From Thiomicrorhabdus aquaedulcis (lineage in GTDB: Bacteria > Pseudomonadota > Gammaproteobacteria > Thiomicrospirales > Thiomicrospiraceae): a stretch of DNA of 64,000 nucleotides. How positions within the stretch are numbered: the first letter of the stretch is position 1; every line of letters starts with the position of its first letter. The translations under genes and the position numbers were made by a program. This document shows positions 34,950 through 44,455 of the stretch, piece by piece. A model generated the notes under the pieces. The model was not told where the DNA came from and did not search any database. It worked only from the letters and a program-made list of their open reading frames with translations. Where the stretch lies: assembly GCF_004001325.1 (NCBI RefSeq), contig NZ_AP018722.1:496001-560000 (forward strand), given 5' to 3'.

Positions 34950-36197
34950 ATGAAATTTGTCGGAAAAGAAACCACGCCAGTGCGTACACCAGGCATGCCA
35001 GTGATTAAAGTAATCGGATTGGGCGGCGGTGGCGGCAATGCAGTTGAATACATGGTGCGCTCAGATGTTAAGGGCGTTGAATTTATTTGCGCCAACACCG
35101 ATGCACAAGCACTGTCAAACTCTAGCGTTAAAACGTGCATTCAATTGGGTGTGAATGGTTTAGGTGCGGGTGCTGATCCAGAGCGTGGTCGCCAAGCTGC
35201 AAAAGACGACATTGATTTGGTTAAAGAACAATTAAAAGGCACTGATATGGTGTTTATTACTGCTGGAATGGGCGGTGGTACGGGAACGGGTTCGGCACCG
35301 GTTGTGGCGCAAGCGGCTCGTGAAATGGGGATTTTAACGGTAGGTGTGGTCAGCAAGCCGTTTAGTTTTGAGCGTCGCAATAAAGTTGCTGATGCAGGCA
35401 TTGCCGAGCTAGCCCAGCACGTTGACTCTTTAATTACCGTACCAAACGATAAACTGTTAAAAGTATTGGGTCGTGATTTTGTTTTGGCCAAAGCCTTTGA
35501 TTACGCTAACGAAGTGTTGTATGGCGCAGTGCAAGGTATCTCTGAATTGGTTACTCGTCCAGGGATGATTAACGTTGACTTTGAAGATTTACGCACAGTA
35601 ATGGGCGAGCGTGGCATGGCCATGATGGGTGTAGGTCATGCAACGGGCGAAGATCGCGCTATTAAAGCGGCGCAAAAGGCCATTGCTAATCCTTTGCTTG
35701 AAGATATTTCGGTGTCAGGTGCACGTGGTTTGCTGGTGAATATTACCAGTGGTTTAGACTTTACCTTAGGTGAGTTTAACGAAGTGGGCGATGTAATTGA
35801 CCAAGTAGCAGCACCGGATGCCCGCGTTATTATTGGAACATCGGTGGATGAGTCAATGACCGATTCAATTCGTGTCACCATTGTCGCCACCGGTTTGGCA
35901 CCTATTGATGCAGATGCAAAAAAACCTGAACTGGTAAAGCCTGCTCTACAAGCGGTTCACACGCCTCAGCCTGAAGTATATGAAGCGGCCAGACCAGTTC
36001 AAACGCATTTTAATACAGCTCAGCATACAACACAGCACACCACGCAATTTGCAACACCGTCTTATGCTGAAGCGCCTTTAATGCAAGAACCTGAAGTGGT
36101 ACGCCCTAAGATGGTGGTTAACGGCAGTGCGCATGTTGGGACTCAAAGTGCCAACTATTTGGATATTCCAGCGTTTTTACGCCGTCAAGCAGATTGA
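34950..36197 (+). CDS. ftsZ: Cell division protein FtsZ, in an unusual dcw position
   Basis: A 415-residue tubulin-like GTPase that forms the division ring. Motifs: VIGLGGGGGNAVEYMV, FICANTDAQAL, the tubulin signature GMGGGTGTGSAPVVAQ (near residue 108), the T7 loop region VDFEDLRTVM, a variable linker (about 320-395) and the C-terminal tail DIPAFLRRQAD that binds FtsA and ZipA. ATG 34950 with AGAGGACC upstream is preferred over TTG 34887. It sits between rsmH and ftsL rather than after ftsA, and a terminator-like hairpin follows, so it looks like a separate cassette. Whether it is the only ftsZ is unknown. Confidence 0.93.
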   Translation: MKFVGKETTPVRTPGMPVIKVIGLGGGGGNAVEYMVRSDVKGVEFICANTDAQALSNSSVKTCIQLGVNGLGAGADPERGRQAAKDDIDLVKEQLKGTDMVFITAGMGGGTGTGSAPVVAQAAREMGILTVGVVSKPFSFERRNKVADAGIAELAQHVDSLITVPNDKLLKVLGRDFVLAKAFDYANEVLYGAVQGISELVTRPGMINVDFEDLRTVMGERGMAMMGVGHATGEDRAIKAAQKAIANPLLEDISVSGARGLLVNITSGLDFTLGEFNEVGDVIDQVAAPDARVIIGTSVDESMTDSIRVTIVATGLAPIDADAKKPELVKPALQAVHTPQPEVYEAARPVQTHFNTAQHTTQHTTQFATPSYAEAPLMQEPEVVRPKMVVNGSAHVGTQSANYLDIPAFLRRQAD

Positions 36198-36299
36198 TGC
36201 CTGCCTGATTTGGGGTGGTTTGTGCTTTTGTTGTAAAGACTGTCGTAAAGATACTAAGCTCTTAAAGCACCCTGAGTCAGTAAGTAAAATGAGTTTAAA

Positions 36300-36652
36300 A
36301 TGCTAAAAAGATTTCTAAGCCCACCCACTTAAGTGATGTTAAGTGGCGTGGGCTTTTTCTGTTATTTCTGACGGGTATGGTGTTGGCCAGCATGGTGTCG
36401 ATTGTGAAGGTTCAGCATGAAATTCGCACGTTAGAAAGTCAATATTATCAATCATTGCGTGCGTCTTTACAGGCCAAGGATGAATGGGGGCGTTTAATGT
36501 TAGAAAAAACGCACTTAACCTCGCCCGCTCGTGTGGAAAAAATTGCCCGAAATTCGTTGGGCATGACCACCAGTAAAACGCACTATCAAACACTTTATTT
36601 AATGCCAGACACTCAACAAATGCCTAAAGAAAAATCGAATGTTAAAAAATAA
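36300..36652 (+). CDS. ftsL: Cell division protein FtsL, apparent frameshift near the start
   Basis: A small bitopic division protein that bridges FtsB/FtsQ and FtsI. The uninterrupted frame gives a membrane helix (RGLFLLLFLTGMVLASMVS) and a periplasmic coiled coil (VQHEIRTLESQYYQSLRASL), ending with the LTSPARVEKIARNSLGM motif of FtsL. The first open ATG (36377) would cut the helix. Adding one A to the five-A run at 36305-36309 joins ATG 36300 into this frame as MLKKISKPTHLSDVKWRGLF, about 118 residues. A terminator-like hairpin (36317-36358) overlaps these first codons. The start is inferred. Confidence 0.75.
36317..36358 (+). terminator. Terminator-like hairpin inside the ftsL 5' end
   Basis: AAGCCCAC pairs with GTGGGCTT, and inside it CACTTAA pairs with TTAAGTG, with one small internal mismatch and a six-base loop. 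Five T residues follow the stem. It lies 120 bases after the ftsZ stop and within the proposed ftsL N-terminal codons, so it may end ftsZ transcripts or act as an attenuator opened by ribosomes translating ftsL. Confidence 0.75.
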
Positions 36653-36667
36653 TTATTGCAGTTTACT

Positions 36668-38608
36668 ATGTTTAAGCTAAGACGCGATAACGTTGTTTTT
36701 TGGCTGATTGTTGTGGGAATGCTGCTCATTGTGGGCAGAGCATTTCATGTGCAGGTTATTAAAACTCAGTTTTTGCAAGATGAGGGCGATAAGCGCCATA
36801 TTAGAACCATTGAAATTCCGGCTCCACGCGGTGAAATTTACGACCGCAACGGCTCATTATTGGCATTGAGTACACCTATGGCTTCGGTTTGGGTGGATCC
36901 TAAAGTAATGGTCGAGCATGAGTCGCAATACTTAAGATTTTTAAGGCTCATCAATAAAACCGATGCGGAACTAACCGAACTGGCAAAGCGTAATAAACAT
37001 AAGCGGTTAAGTTTTGTAGATTACGCAAAAGATCGTGATACGGTGGCGGCCATTATGGCGCTTGAGTTACCGGGTATTTACACTAAACTTGAAGACATTC
37101 GCTACACCAATGGTGAGCATTCGATAGAAGTCGATAAGTCTTACCCTTCCGTGTGGGTCGATTTAAACATGATTAATCGCTATCGCTATTCGTACTCACA
37201 CTTGGCAGAACTTTTGTCACAATCCAGTCAAGTTTTAGCGCAAAAAATTCGTGACAATAATCAGCGTCGTTTTATGTATTTGCAACGCTCCATCACCCCT
37301 GAGGTTGCCGCGAAAGTCGAGGATCTTAATTTGGTGGGTGTATACACTCAGGATGAGTTTAAGCGCTACTATCCTGCGGGTGAAAGCACGGCTCATTTGG
37401 TGGGGTTTACCAATATTGATGACAAAGGTATTGAAGGGATTGAGCTGGCATATGATGATTGGCTAAAGGGTTCGGCCGGTAAAAAACAGGTGGTTAAAGA
37501 TCGTGCTGGCCACGTTGTCGATTTTGTGCGCGATGTAGTGCCTGCTAAACCCGGTAAATCGATGACATTGAGCATTGACCAAAATATTCAATTTTTTGCC
37601 TATCGTGCCTTAAAAGCCGCGATGATTCAGCACCAAGCGTTATCGGCCAGCTCGATTATTTTAGACGCAAAAACCGGCGAGATTTTATCGTTGGTCAACC
37701 TCCCCGGCTATAATCCTAACGATCCAAGTCAACGAACAAGCCAGTTAATGCGTAACCGTGCAGTCACCGATTTAATGGAACCTGGCTCGACCGTGAAGCC
37801 TTTTATTATTGCCAAAGCACTGGATAAAGGCGTGATTACGCCAGAGAGCCAAATTGACACATCTCCGGGATATTTTCGCGTGCAAGGACGACGTTTTAGT
37901 GATACACACAACAACGGAGTGTTAAGTCCCGAGAGCATTATTCAAAAATCAAGCAACGTGGGGGCGGCTAAAATTGCTTTAATGTTAACGCCACAAGAGC
38001 AACGTGATTTGATGGACAGCATTGGTTTTGGTCGTGACAGCGGTCTGTTTTTACCCGGTGAAAGCACCAAGGCCTTAAAGCCTATTTCGGTGTGGACACC
38101 GCTTGACCAAGCCTCGGCTTCATTTGGATATGGTTTTAACATTAACTTACTTAATTTGGCACACGCTTATTTGTTGTTGGCCAATCAGGGCAATATGATG
38201 CCGCTAAGCGCCATTAAATTAAACCAGCCACCGGTGCTTACTCCGGTAATTAAAGCCAAAGCGGCTAACGATACGTTGTTAATGATGGAAAAAGTAGTCG
38301 CTCCTGGCGGAACAGCGGTCAAAGGGCAAATTCCGGGTTACCGTGTGGCAGGAAAAACCGGTACATCGCATAAAACCAAGCGGTTGGGTGGGTATGAAGA
38401 AAACACGTATTTGTCGCAGTTTGCAGGCATAGTGCCGGTGTCTAATCCCGATATGGTAATGGTGGTGCTCATGAATGAGCCCAGTCGCGGAGTCTATTAT
38501 GGCGGGGCGGTAGCCGCTCCTGTGTTTAGTCAAGTGATGCAAGAAGCGTTACGTTTGCGCAACATAGCACCGGATGCCTTGTCAGGCGAACACCGAAAGA
38601 GTAAATGA
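36668..38608 (+). CDS. ftsI: Peptidoglycan transpeptidase FtsI (PBP3)
   Basis: A 646-residue class B penicillin-binding protein that cross-links septal peptidoglycan. A membrane helix (about residues 9-28) precedes the pedestal domain (IPAPRGEIYDRNGSLLALST). The transpeptidase motifs are EPGSTVKPFIIAKAL (SxxK), KSSNVGAAK (SxN) and VAGKTGTSHK (KTG). ATG 36668 is chosen over TTG 36656. It starts 16 bases after ftsL and ends one base before murE. The C-terminus is longer than in E. coli by some 50 residues. Confidence 0.95.
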   Translation: MFKLRRDNVVFWLIVVGMLLIVGRAFHVQVIKTQFLQDEGDKRHIRTIEIPAPRGEIYDRNGSLLALSTPMASVWVDPKVMVEHESQYLRFLRLINKTDAELTELAKRNKHKRLSFVDYAKDRDTVAAIMALELPGIYTKLEDIRYTNGEHSIEVDKSYPSVWVDLNMINRYRYSYSHLAELLSQSSQVLAQKIRDNNQRRFMYLQRSITPEVAAKVEDLNLVGVYTQDEFKRYYPAGESTAHLVGFTNIDDKGIEGIELAYDDWLKGSAGKKQVVKDRAGHVVDFVRDVVPAKPGKSMTLSIDQNIQFFAYRALKAAMIQHQALSASSIILDAKTGEILSLVNLPGYNPNDPSQRTSQLMRNRAVTDLMEPGSTVKPFIIAKALDKGVITPESQIDTSPGYFRVQGRRFSDTHNNGVLSPESIIQKSSNVGAAKIALMLTPQEQRDLMDSIGFGRDSGLFLPGESTKALKPISVWTPLDQASASFGYGFNINLLNLAHAYLLLANQGNMMPLSAIKLNQPPVLTPVIKAKAANDTLLMMEKVVAPGGTAVKGQIPGYRVAGKTGTSHKTKRLGGYEENTYLSQFAGIVPVSNPDMVMVVLMNEPSRGVYYGGAVAAPVFSQVMQEALRLRNIAPDALSGEHRKSK

Positions 38609-38609
38609 C

Positions 38610-40181
38610 ATGCCAACGTTCTCCACGCCTAGACAAAATAAATCGCTGACCCAAAGCAAAACGGTGCAGGATGTTGCGCAGTTTTGGTTGTATCGCATGG
38701 AGGGCGGGGCAGAACAAGTACATTCTGTTTTGGGTCATCTAACCGTTGATTCTCGTCAAGTAACGTGCGGCGATGTCTTTATTGCATTGCAGGGACATAC
38801 GGCTCATGGATTGGATTATTTAACAGCGGTTTTAAACAAGCAACCAGGCCTGGTCATAAGTGACAGAGCTTTGTCGGATGAAGAAAATCAACGGTTAAAA
38901 ACCATTGCACCGTCCACTGAGGTTTGGGTAATAGAGGGTTTGTCCCAACGTTTAGGTGACTTTGCCGATTGGTTTTATCACCACCCGAGTCAACGCATTA
39001 AGGTAGTGGGTATTACCGGTACCAATGGCAAAACATCCACGGCTTTTTACACGGCACAACTGTTGCAAAAAATGGGGCAAACGGTCGCGTTAATGGGTAC
39101 GCTGGGCAATGGGTTAATGAACCAATTGCAGCCCAGTGCCAATACAACGCCCGACGCCATTAGCGTGCAGCGTTTGCTTGCACAGTTTGCAGAGCAAGGC
39201 GCGCAGTGGGTGGTGATGGAGGTGTCTTCGCACGCCTTGGTGTTGCAACGCATTCAAGCCGTGCACTTTAATACGGTGGCTTTAACGCAAGTAACCCGTG
39301 ATCATTTAGATTTTCACCAAACCGAGCAAGCCTATCACGCGGCCAAAAAAATGCTGTTTACTGATTACTTGAGCCAACACAAAGTGATTAACGCAGATGA
39401 TTCATTGGGCTTGCTATTAAAAGGTCAGTTTTTAGAGGCTGGACAAGAGAGTGTGTGGGCGTACGGTATTTCGAGTGCCGATGTGTCATTAGACATGCGT
39501 TGCAGTCAATTTGAGTTACAACCCCAAGGTTTACTCGTTTATTTAGGCTTGCCAGGCCAGGAACAATATGCGGTCAATATTGCGTTGATGGGCGGGTTTA
39601 ACGTGCAAAACGTGCTGTGTGCATTGTCAATTTTATTGGTTAATAAATTTTCATGGACGCCATTGCGTCAAGCCTTAGCAGATTTAAGTCCGGTGTCAGG
39701 ACGAATGCAGCGGGTGGCACTTCAACCAAGGGTGGTGGTCGATTTTGCCCACACTCCAGACGCATTAGAACAGTTGTTAGCGGCCGTACAAGGACACCTT
39801 GTACCTGGTCCTGTGTCAGCCAAGCCGGAAGAAGCCCCACAGTTGTGGTTGGTGTTTGGTTGTGGTGGTAATCGTGATGCGGGCAAACGGCCATTAATGG
39901 CTAAAGTAGCGCAAAAAATGGCTGATAAAATAATCATAACCAATGATAATCCACGTTTTGAATCACCTCAGGCTATTGTGGACGATATTTTACAGGGGTT
40001 TTCGGCATCGGCCGGCAACGTCCGTATTGAGTTAGATCGCCAAAAAGCCATCGAAAGTGCGTTGCAATTGGCTAACCCTAACGACGTTGTGGTTATAGCG
40101 GGCAAGGGTCATGAAACTTACCAGGACATTGAAGGCGTTAAAACGCCGTTTAGCGATGAACAAATAGTCGTCAATTTTTAG
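38610..40181 (+). CDS. murE: UDP-MurNAc-L-Ala-D-Glu:meso-DAP ligase MurE
   Basis: A 523-residue Mur ligase adding meso-diaminopimelate in the cytoplasm. Motifs: LTVDSRQVTCGDVFIALQG, the ATP loop VGITGTNGKTSTAF, MEVSSHALVLQR (with the metal-binding Glu), VFGCGGNRDAGKRPLM and TNDNPRFESP, whose DNPR is the signature of meso-DAP-specific enzymes. ATG 38610 follows the ftsI stop by one base. A CAGGCCTG palindrome at 38842 encodes QPGLV. Confidence 0.95.
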   Translation: MPTFSTPRQNKSLTQSKTVQDVAQFWLYRMEGGAEQVHSVLGHLTVDSRQVTCGDVFIALQGHTAHGLDYLTAVLNKQPGLVISDRALSDEENQRLKTIAPSTEVWVIEGLSQRLGDFADWFYHHPSQRIKVVGITGTNGKTSTAFYTAQLLQKMGQTVALMGTLGNGLMNQLQPSANTTPDAISVQRLLAQFAEQGAQWVVMEVSSHALVLQRIQAVHFNTVALTQVTRDHLDFHQTEQAYHAAKKMLFTDYLSQHKVINADDSLGLLLKGQFLEAGQESVWAYGISSADVSLDMRCSQFELQPQGLLVYLGLPGQEQYAVNIALMGGFNVQNVLCALSILLVNKFSWTPLRQALADLSPVSGRMQRVALQPRVVVDFAHTPDALEQLLAAVQGHLVPGPVSAKPEEAPQLWLVFGCGGNRDAGKRPLMAKVAQKMADKIIITNDNPRFESPQAIVDDILQGFSASAGNVRIELDRQKAIESALQLANPNDVVVIAGKGHETYQDIEGVKTPFSDEQIVVNF

Positions 40182-40314
40182 CCGCGTTGCATGCGGCGCA
40201 ACCAAAAAATGCGTTGTCATGACCCACGCGAATGAATGGGTTGCAATGATGCAACGGCAACTGTTAGGCGAAAGCCATGAACAATTTTCAAACCACGGCA
40301 GGCAAGGTAACCGC

Positions 40315-41886
40315 ATGAATAACACACCGTCAAACAATCGCATCACTAAGCAGTCTGGTGAGTTTTCTTGGTTATTAAGCGATTTAATTGAGAGTACTCA
40401 AGGCGTGCTTATGACCGGTGCGGGCTTAGATTTAGGGCAGGATTGCCCACAGTTTAATAGTGTAAGCACAGACAGTCGAACATTAGAGCCTGGTGCGTTA
40501 TACATTGCGTTAGTGGGTGAGCACTTTGATGGGCATGATTTTATTCACAGTGCCGTGGCGCAGGGTGCGGCCGCGGTATTGGTTTCAACTTGGCATGCCA
40601 ACTTACACATTGGTGTCCCTGCGGTACTTGTGGACGATACACGTTTGGCATTAGGGCAGTTTGCGCGTTGGCACAGATTGCAAATGCCATTAAAAAAATG
40701 CATTGCCATTACCGGAAGTAATGGTAAAACAACCACCAAAACTTGGTTAGACACTATTTTTAGCCAAGTGGGGGCTACTTTGGCCACCGAGGGCAATTTA
40801 AATAACGACTATGGCGTACCGCGCACCTTGTTAAATTTACGTCCAGAACATGAGTTTGCGATTATTGAAATGGGCGCTAACCACCGTGGCGAAATTGGTT
40901 ATTTAACCCAGTTGGCTCTTCCAGACATTGCATTAATTACCAACGCATCGGCGGCTCATTTAGAGGGCTTTGGCAGTGTACAAAACGTGATTGAAACCAA
41001 AGGCCAGATTTTTTTAGGGTTAAATCAACGTCATGCCCCACATCATCTTCAAGCCAGTTTAGAGTCAAAGCACCCGCATGAAGAAGGCGTGGCGGTGATT
41101 AACACCGATTCGATGGGCTATGCTGAATGGCGAAATCTGCTTAAAACTCAGCACATTAGCCAGTGTTATAAGTTTGGTACCGATGAGCAAGCGGATGTTC
41201 AAGTATTGGACTCTGCGGTCAACGCATCTGGCATCACAGTAACCTTACAGTTTAATCACTTGTTGAGCACTGAGTTTACCCATGCATTACCGCCTAATAT
41301 TCAACTTGATTTACCGGTATTGGGCGCCCACAACGCTTTAAATGCCGCAGCCTGTGTGGCTGTAGCGTTAAGTGCGGGACTAACCTGGGCGCAAATTCAA
41401 CCAGGCCTGGTGAGTTTTACTGGCGTAAAAGGGCGGTTGCAAAAGACTCGTTTAACGGCTATTAAGCATTTAGACGTTGATGTGATTGATGACAGTTACA
41501 ACGCCAATCCCGCATCGGTTAAGGCGGGTATTGATGCTTTGGTAAGTTTACCAGGCCTGGCTATATTGTGTTTAGGCGCAATGGGTGAGTTGGGTGAGCA
41601 AGTGCATGCGGCTCATCAAGATGTGTCTCAATATGCGAAACAACAAGGTGTTGATTACCTTTTTGTACTGGGAGCCGCCGCTAAAGAAATGCCCATGGCG
41701 TTTGGCAAGCAAAGCCAATGGTTTGAGAGCCACGAAAATATGATTGCGGCCGTTAATACTATTCTTAAAGGGGTGTCGGCATCGTCTGCTGCCGCAAACG
41801 ATCTGCGACACGTTACCATTTTAGTAAAAGGATCGCGTTTGGCAAAAATGGAAAAAATTGTCCAAGGCTTAATGGCCATCGCTTAA
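40315..41886 (+). CDS. murF: UDP-MurNAc-tripeptide:D-Ala-D-Ala ligase MurF
   Basis: A 523-residue Mur ligase that adds D-Ala-D-Ala to the UDP-MurNAc-tripeptide. Seen: SVSTDSRTLEPGALYIALVG, AITGSNGKTTTKTWL (ATP loop), EGNLNNDYGVPRTLLNL, IEMGANHRGEIGYL and DSYNANPASVKAGIDAL. ATG 40315 with an AAGG ribosome site is preferred; the frame is open from 40219 with no family similarity before 40315. Two CAGGCCTG palindromes (41399, 41549) encode QPGLV and LPGLA. Confidence 0.94.
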   Translation: MNNTPSNNRITKQSGEFSWLLSDLIESTQGVLMTGAGLDLGQDCPQFNSVSTDSRTLEPGALYIALVGEHFDGHDFIHSAVAQGAAAVLVSTWHANLHIGVPAVLVDDTRLALGQFARWHRLQMPLKKCIAITGSNGKTTTKTWLDTIFSQVGATLATEGNLNNDYGVPRTLLNLRPEHEFAIIEMGANHRGEIGYLTQLALPDIALITNASAAHLEGFGSVQNVIETKGQIFLGLNQRHAPHHLQASLESKHPHEEGVAVINTDSMGYAEWRNLLKTQHISQCYKFGTDEQADVQVLDSAVNASGITVTLQFNHLLSTEFTHALPPNIQLDLPVLGAHNALNAAACVAVALSAGLTWAQIQPGLVSFTGVKGRLQKTRLTAIKHLDVDVIDDSYNANPASVKAGIDALVSLPGLAILCLGAMGELGEQVHAAHQDVSQYAKQQGVDYLFVLGAAAKEMPMAFGKQSQWFESHENMIAAVNTILKGVSASSAAANDLRHVTILVKGSRLAKMEKIVQGLMAIA

Positions 41887-41943
41887 GGGAGTAAAATCCT
41901 ATTTCATCCCTTTACACCGCATTAAATTGACAGGAATTTAAGT

Positions 41944-43025
41944 ATGCTCATTTATGTAACCGAATATTTACAACAGTATGTTTCTGGCTTTGGGGTGTTT
42001 AGTTACATTACCATGCGCGCCATTATGAGCGTGCTCACGGCATTGTTGCTGTCTTTTTTAATAGGTCCAGCCATGATTCGATGGCTTACTCGTCTAAAAG
42101 TAGGGCAAGCAATTCGTTCAGATGGTCCGCAAACTCATTTAATAAAAGCGGGCACGCCTACCATGGGCGGCACTATGATATTGTTTTCAATTGGCGTATC
42201 AGTGTTTTGTGGGGTAATTTAACCAACCATTATTTGCTGATTGTTACCTTATCAATGATGAGTTTTGGGGTGATAGGCTTTGTAGACGATTATAAAAAAG
42301 TGGTTTACAAAGACCCTAAAGGCATGCGCGCACGTACTAAATATTTATGGCAATCCATTATTGGATTGGCCACCGCATTTGCGCTGTACGCCATGGCCAC
42401 GGTGCCCGCCGAAACCAATTTGCTAATCCCTTATATGAAAGATACGGTCATTCACTTGGGTGCGTGGACCATTGTTTTAAGTTACTTTGTGATTGTAGGA
42501 ACTTCTAACGCTGTAAATTTAACCGACGGTTTAGACGGTTTAGCCATTATGCCCACCGTCATGATATCGGGTGCCTTAGCGGTGTTTGCGTATGTGTCTG
42601 GACACGTCTATTTTGCCAGTTATTTAAATATTCCTTATATTCCAGGCGTGGGTGAACTCACCATTTTAGCCGCCGCATTGGTCGGCGCAGGCTTGGGCTT
42701 TTTATGGTTTAATGCGCACCCCGCACAAGTGTTTATGGGCGATGTTGGTTCATTAGCCATTGGCGCCGCGTTAGGCGGTATCGCCGTAGCAGTTAAGCAA
42801 GAGTTGGTGTTGTTTATAATGGGCGGGATATTTGTAGCCGAAACGGTATCGGTTATTTTGCAAGTAGGCTCTTATAAATTACGAGGCAAACGCATTTTTT
42901 TAATGGCACCTTTGCACCATCATTACGAACAAAAAGGGTGGCCAGAATCACAAGTCATTGTGCGCTTTTGGATTATTACCATTATTTTAGTGCTTGTCGG
43001 CTTGGCCAGTTTAAAACTTCGTTAA
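41944..43025 (+). CDS. mraY: Phospho-MurNAc-pentapeptide translocase MraY, apparent frameshift
   Basis: MraY makes lipid I at the inner membrane. The first frame carries [38 protein letters not shown] and stops at 42222. The second carries [44 protein letters not shown] and [18 protein letters not shown]. One more T in the four-T run at 42205-42208 joins them as [14 protein letters not shown], giving about 360 residues, the standard length with ten helices. All catalytic Asp and His residues are present. As MraY is essential, the break is probably a sequence error. Confidence 0.9.
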
Positions 43026-43032
43026 CTCACTG

Positions 43033-43067
43033 TGAGACCTTTGCACCAGGCAGGTACAAAGGTCTCA
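43033..43067. repeat. Hairpin of two element ends
   Basis: TGAGACCTTTGCACC and GGTACAAAGGTCTCA are inverted repeats with one mismatch around a five-base loop. The sequences match the termini of the 159-bp element, so this looks like a minimal two-ended remnant. It sits in the mraY-murD gap inside an operon and has no T-run after it. Confidence 0.75.
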
Positions 43068-43108
43068 GAAATTAAAAAAATAAAATTAAATAAAGGTGTA
43101 AATCAAGC

Positions 43109-44455
43109 ATGTATTTAGTGGCAGGTTTAGGAATGACCGGGCAATCGGTATTGCGTTATTTTGAAGCGCAAGGAGAAACTTGTCTGGCCTTTGATACTCG
43201 GGCTGATTTAGACATCGGCACACTCAAAAATTGTTTTCCCAGTATAGAATTTGCTGCAGGCAAATTGCCCAGCGAATGGATAGATCAATTTGAAACCATC
43301 GTATTAAGCCCCGGTATTGCACAAGCCGAGCCGTGGGTAGCCAGTTTGCGTGCCGCTGGCAAGCAGGTAATTGGCGATATTGAGCTGTTTGCTCGCGCCG
43401 TGGGCGTGCCGGTGATTGCCATAACGGGCTCTAACGGCAAAAGTACCGTGACCACCTTAACCGGTTTAGCACTTAAAGCCGCCGGTTATTCGGTGGCGGT
43501 GGGTGGCAATATTGGCGCTCCAGTGCTTGATTTATTGTTGGACGAAGTTGAATACGATATATATGTTTTAGAGTTGTCGAGTTTTCAGCTCGAAACCACC
43601 TATTCGTTGCAGACTATTGCAGCGACAGTGCTGAATATTTCTGAAGACCATATGGATCGCTACAATGAACTAGAAGATTACATTCAAGCCAAAACCAAAG
43701 TGTTTGAAAACAGTGAGCTGGCTGTATTGCCGGAAGGCTTTAGTACACAAGGCTTAATTCATCAGGCACAGATTGTTTATTTTGGCCTAGGCGAGGAGTT
43801 TGTCACCTCTTCTCAGCAGTATGGCATAACACACATAAATAACCAGGCCTGGTTTGTTTGTGGTCAAACGCCTATTGTTGCCGTAGCCTGCATGGCGCTG
43901 CAAGGCAAGCACCATCAACTTAACGCCTTGGCCATGATGGCGTTGTGCCAACCCCTTAACATCGACTTTAAATGCTTTGAAAATGTATTGTCAAACTTTA
44001 AAGGATTGGCACATCGCACACAGCTTACGGCGCGTTTTCAAGACGTCGACTGGATCAATGATTCTAAAGGCACCAACGTAGGCGCGACATTAACCGCCAT
44101 TGAAAGTTTGGGCGGGCAAGCCACTGGTAAACTTATTTTACTGGCGGGTGGCGTGGGCAAAGAAGCCGATTTTTCACCCTTAAAACCGGCAATGGCACAA
44201 TTTGGTAGGCATACGATTTTATTTGGACAAGACCAACAGTTATTGGCAGATGCCCTAGAAGACTTGCCCATGACCCGAGTGACTACATTAGAGCAAGCGG
44301 TCGAATTAGCAGGACAATTAGCGCAAGCCGGCGATTGTGTGTTGTTTTCGCCAGCGTGTGCAAGTTTTGATCAGTTTAAACACTACGCTCATCGCGGTGA
44401 AGTGTTTGGGCAATACGTGCAGCAGTTTATTGCCCGTTGTGAGCAAACCCTCTAA
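43109..44455 (+). CDS. murD: UDP-MurNAc-L-Ala:D-Glu ligase MurD
   Basis: A 448-residue Mur ligase adding D-glutamate. Seen: VAGLGMTGQSVLRYF (N-terminal UDP site), VIAITGSNGKSTVTTL (ATP loop), VGGNIGAPVLDLL, LELSSFQLETT, NISEDHMDRY, HRTQLTARFQDVDWINDSKGTN and LLAGGVGKEADFSPL. Its stop overlaps the ftsW start (TAATG). A CAGGCCTG palindrome at 43841 encodes NQAWF. Confidence 0.95.
   Translation: MYLVAGLGMTGQSVLRYFEAQGETCLAFDTRADLDIGTLKNCFPSIEFAAGKLPSEWIDQFETIVLSPGIAQAEPWVASLRAAGKQVIGDIELFARAVGVPVIAITGSNGKSTVTTLTGLALKAAGYSVAVGGNIGAPVLDLLLDEVEYDIYVLELSSFQLETTYSLQTIAATVLNISEDHMDRYNELEDYIQAKTKVFENSELAVLPEGFSTQGLIHQAQIVYFGLGEEFVTSSQQYGITHINNQAWFVCGQTPIVAVACMALQGKHHQLNALAMMALCQPLNIDFKCFENVLSNFKGLAHRTQLTARFQDVDWINDSKGTNVGATLTAIESLGGQATGKLILLAGGVGKEADFSPLKPAMAQFGRHTILFGQDQQLLADALEDLPMTRVTTLEQAVELAGQLAQAGDCVLFSPACASFDQFKHYAHRGEVFGQYVQQFIARCEQTL

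Noticed and set aside
39548-39560. GCCAGGCCAGGA in murE as another palindrome copy
   Set aside because: It lacks the CAGGCCTG core and is not palindromic.
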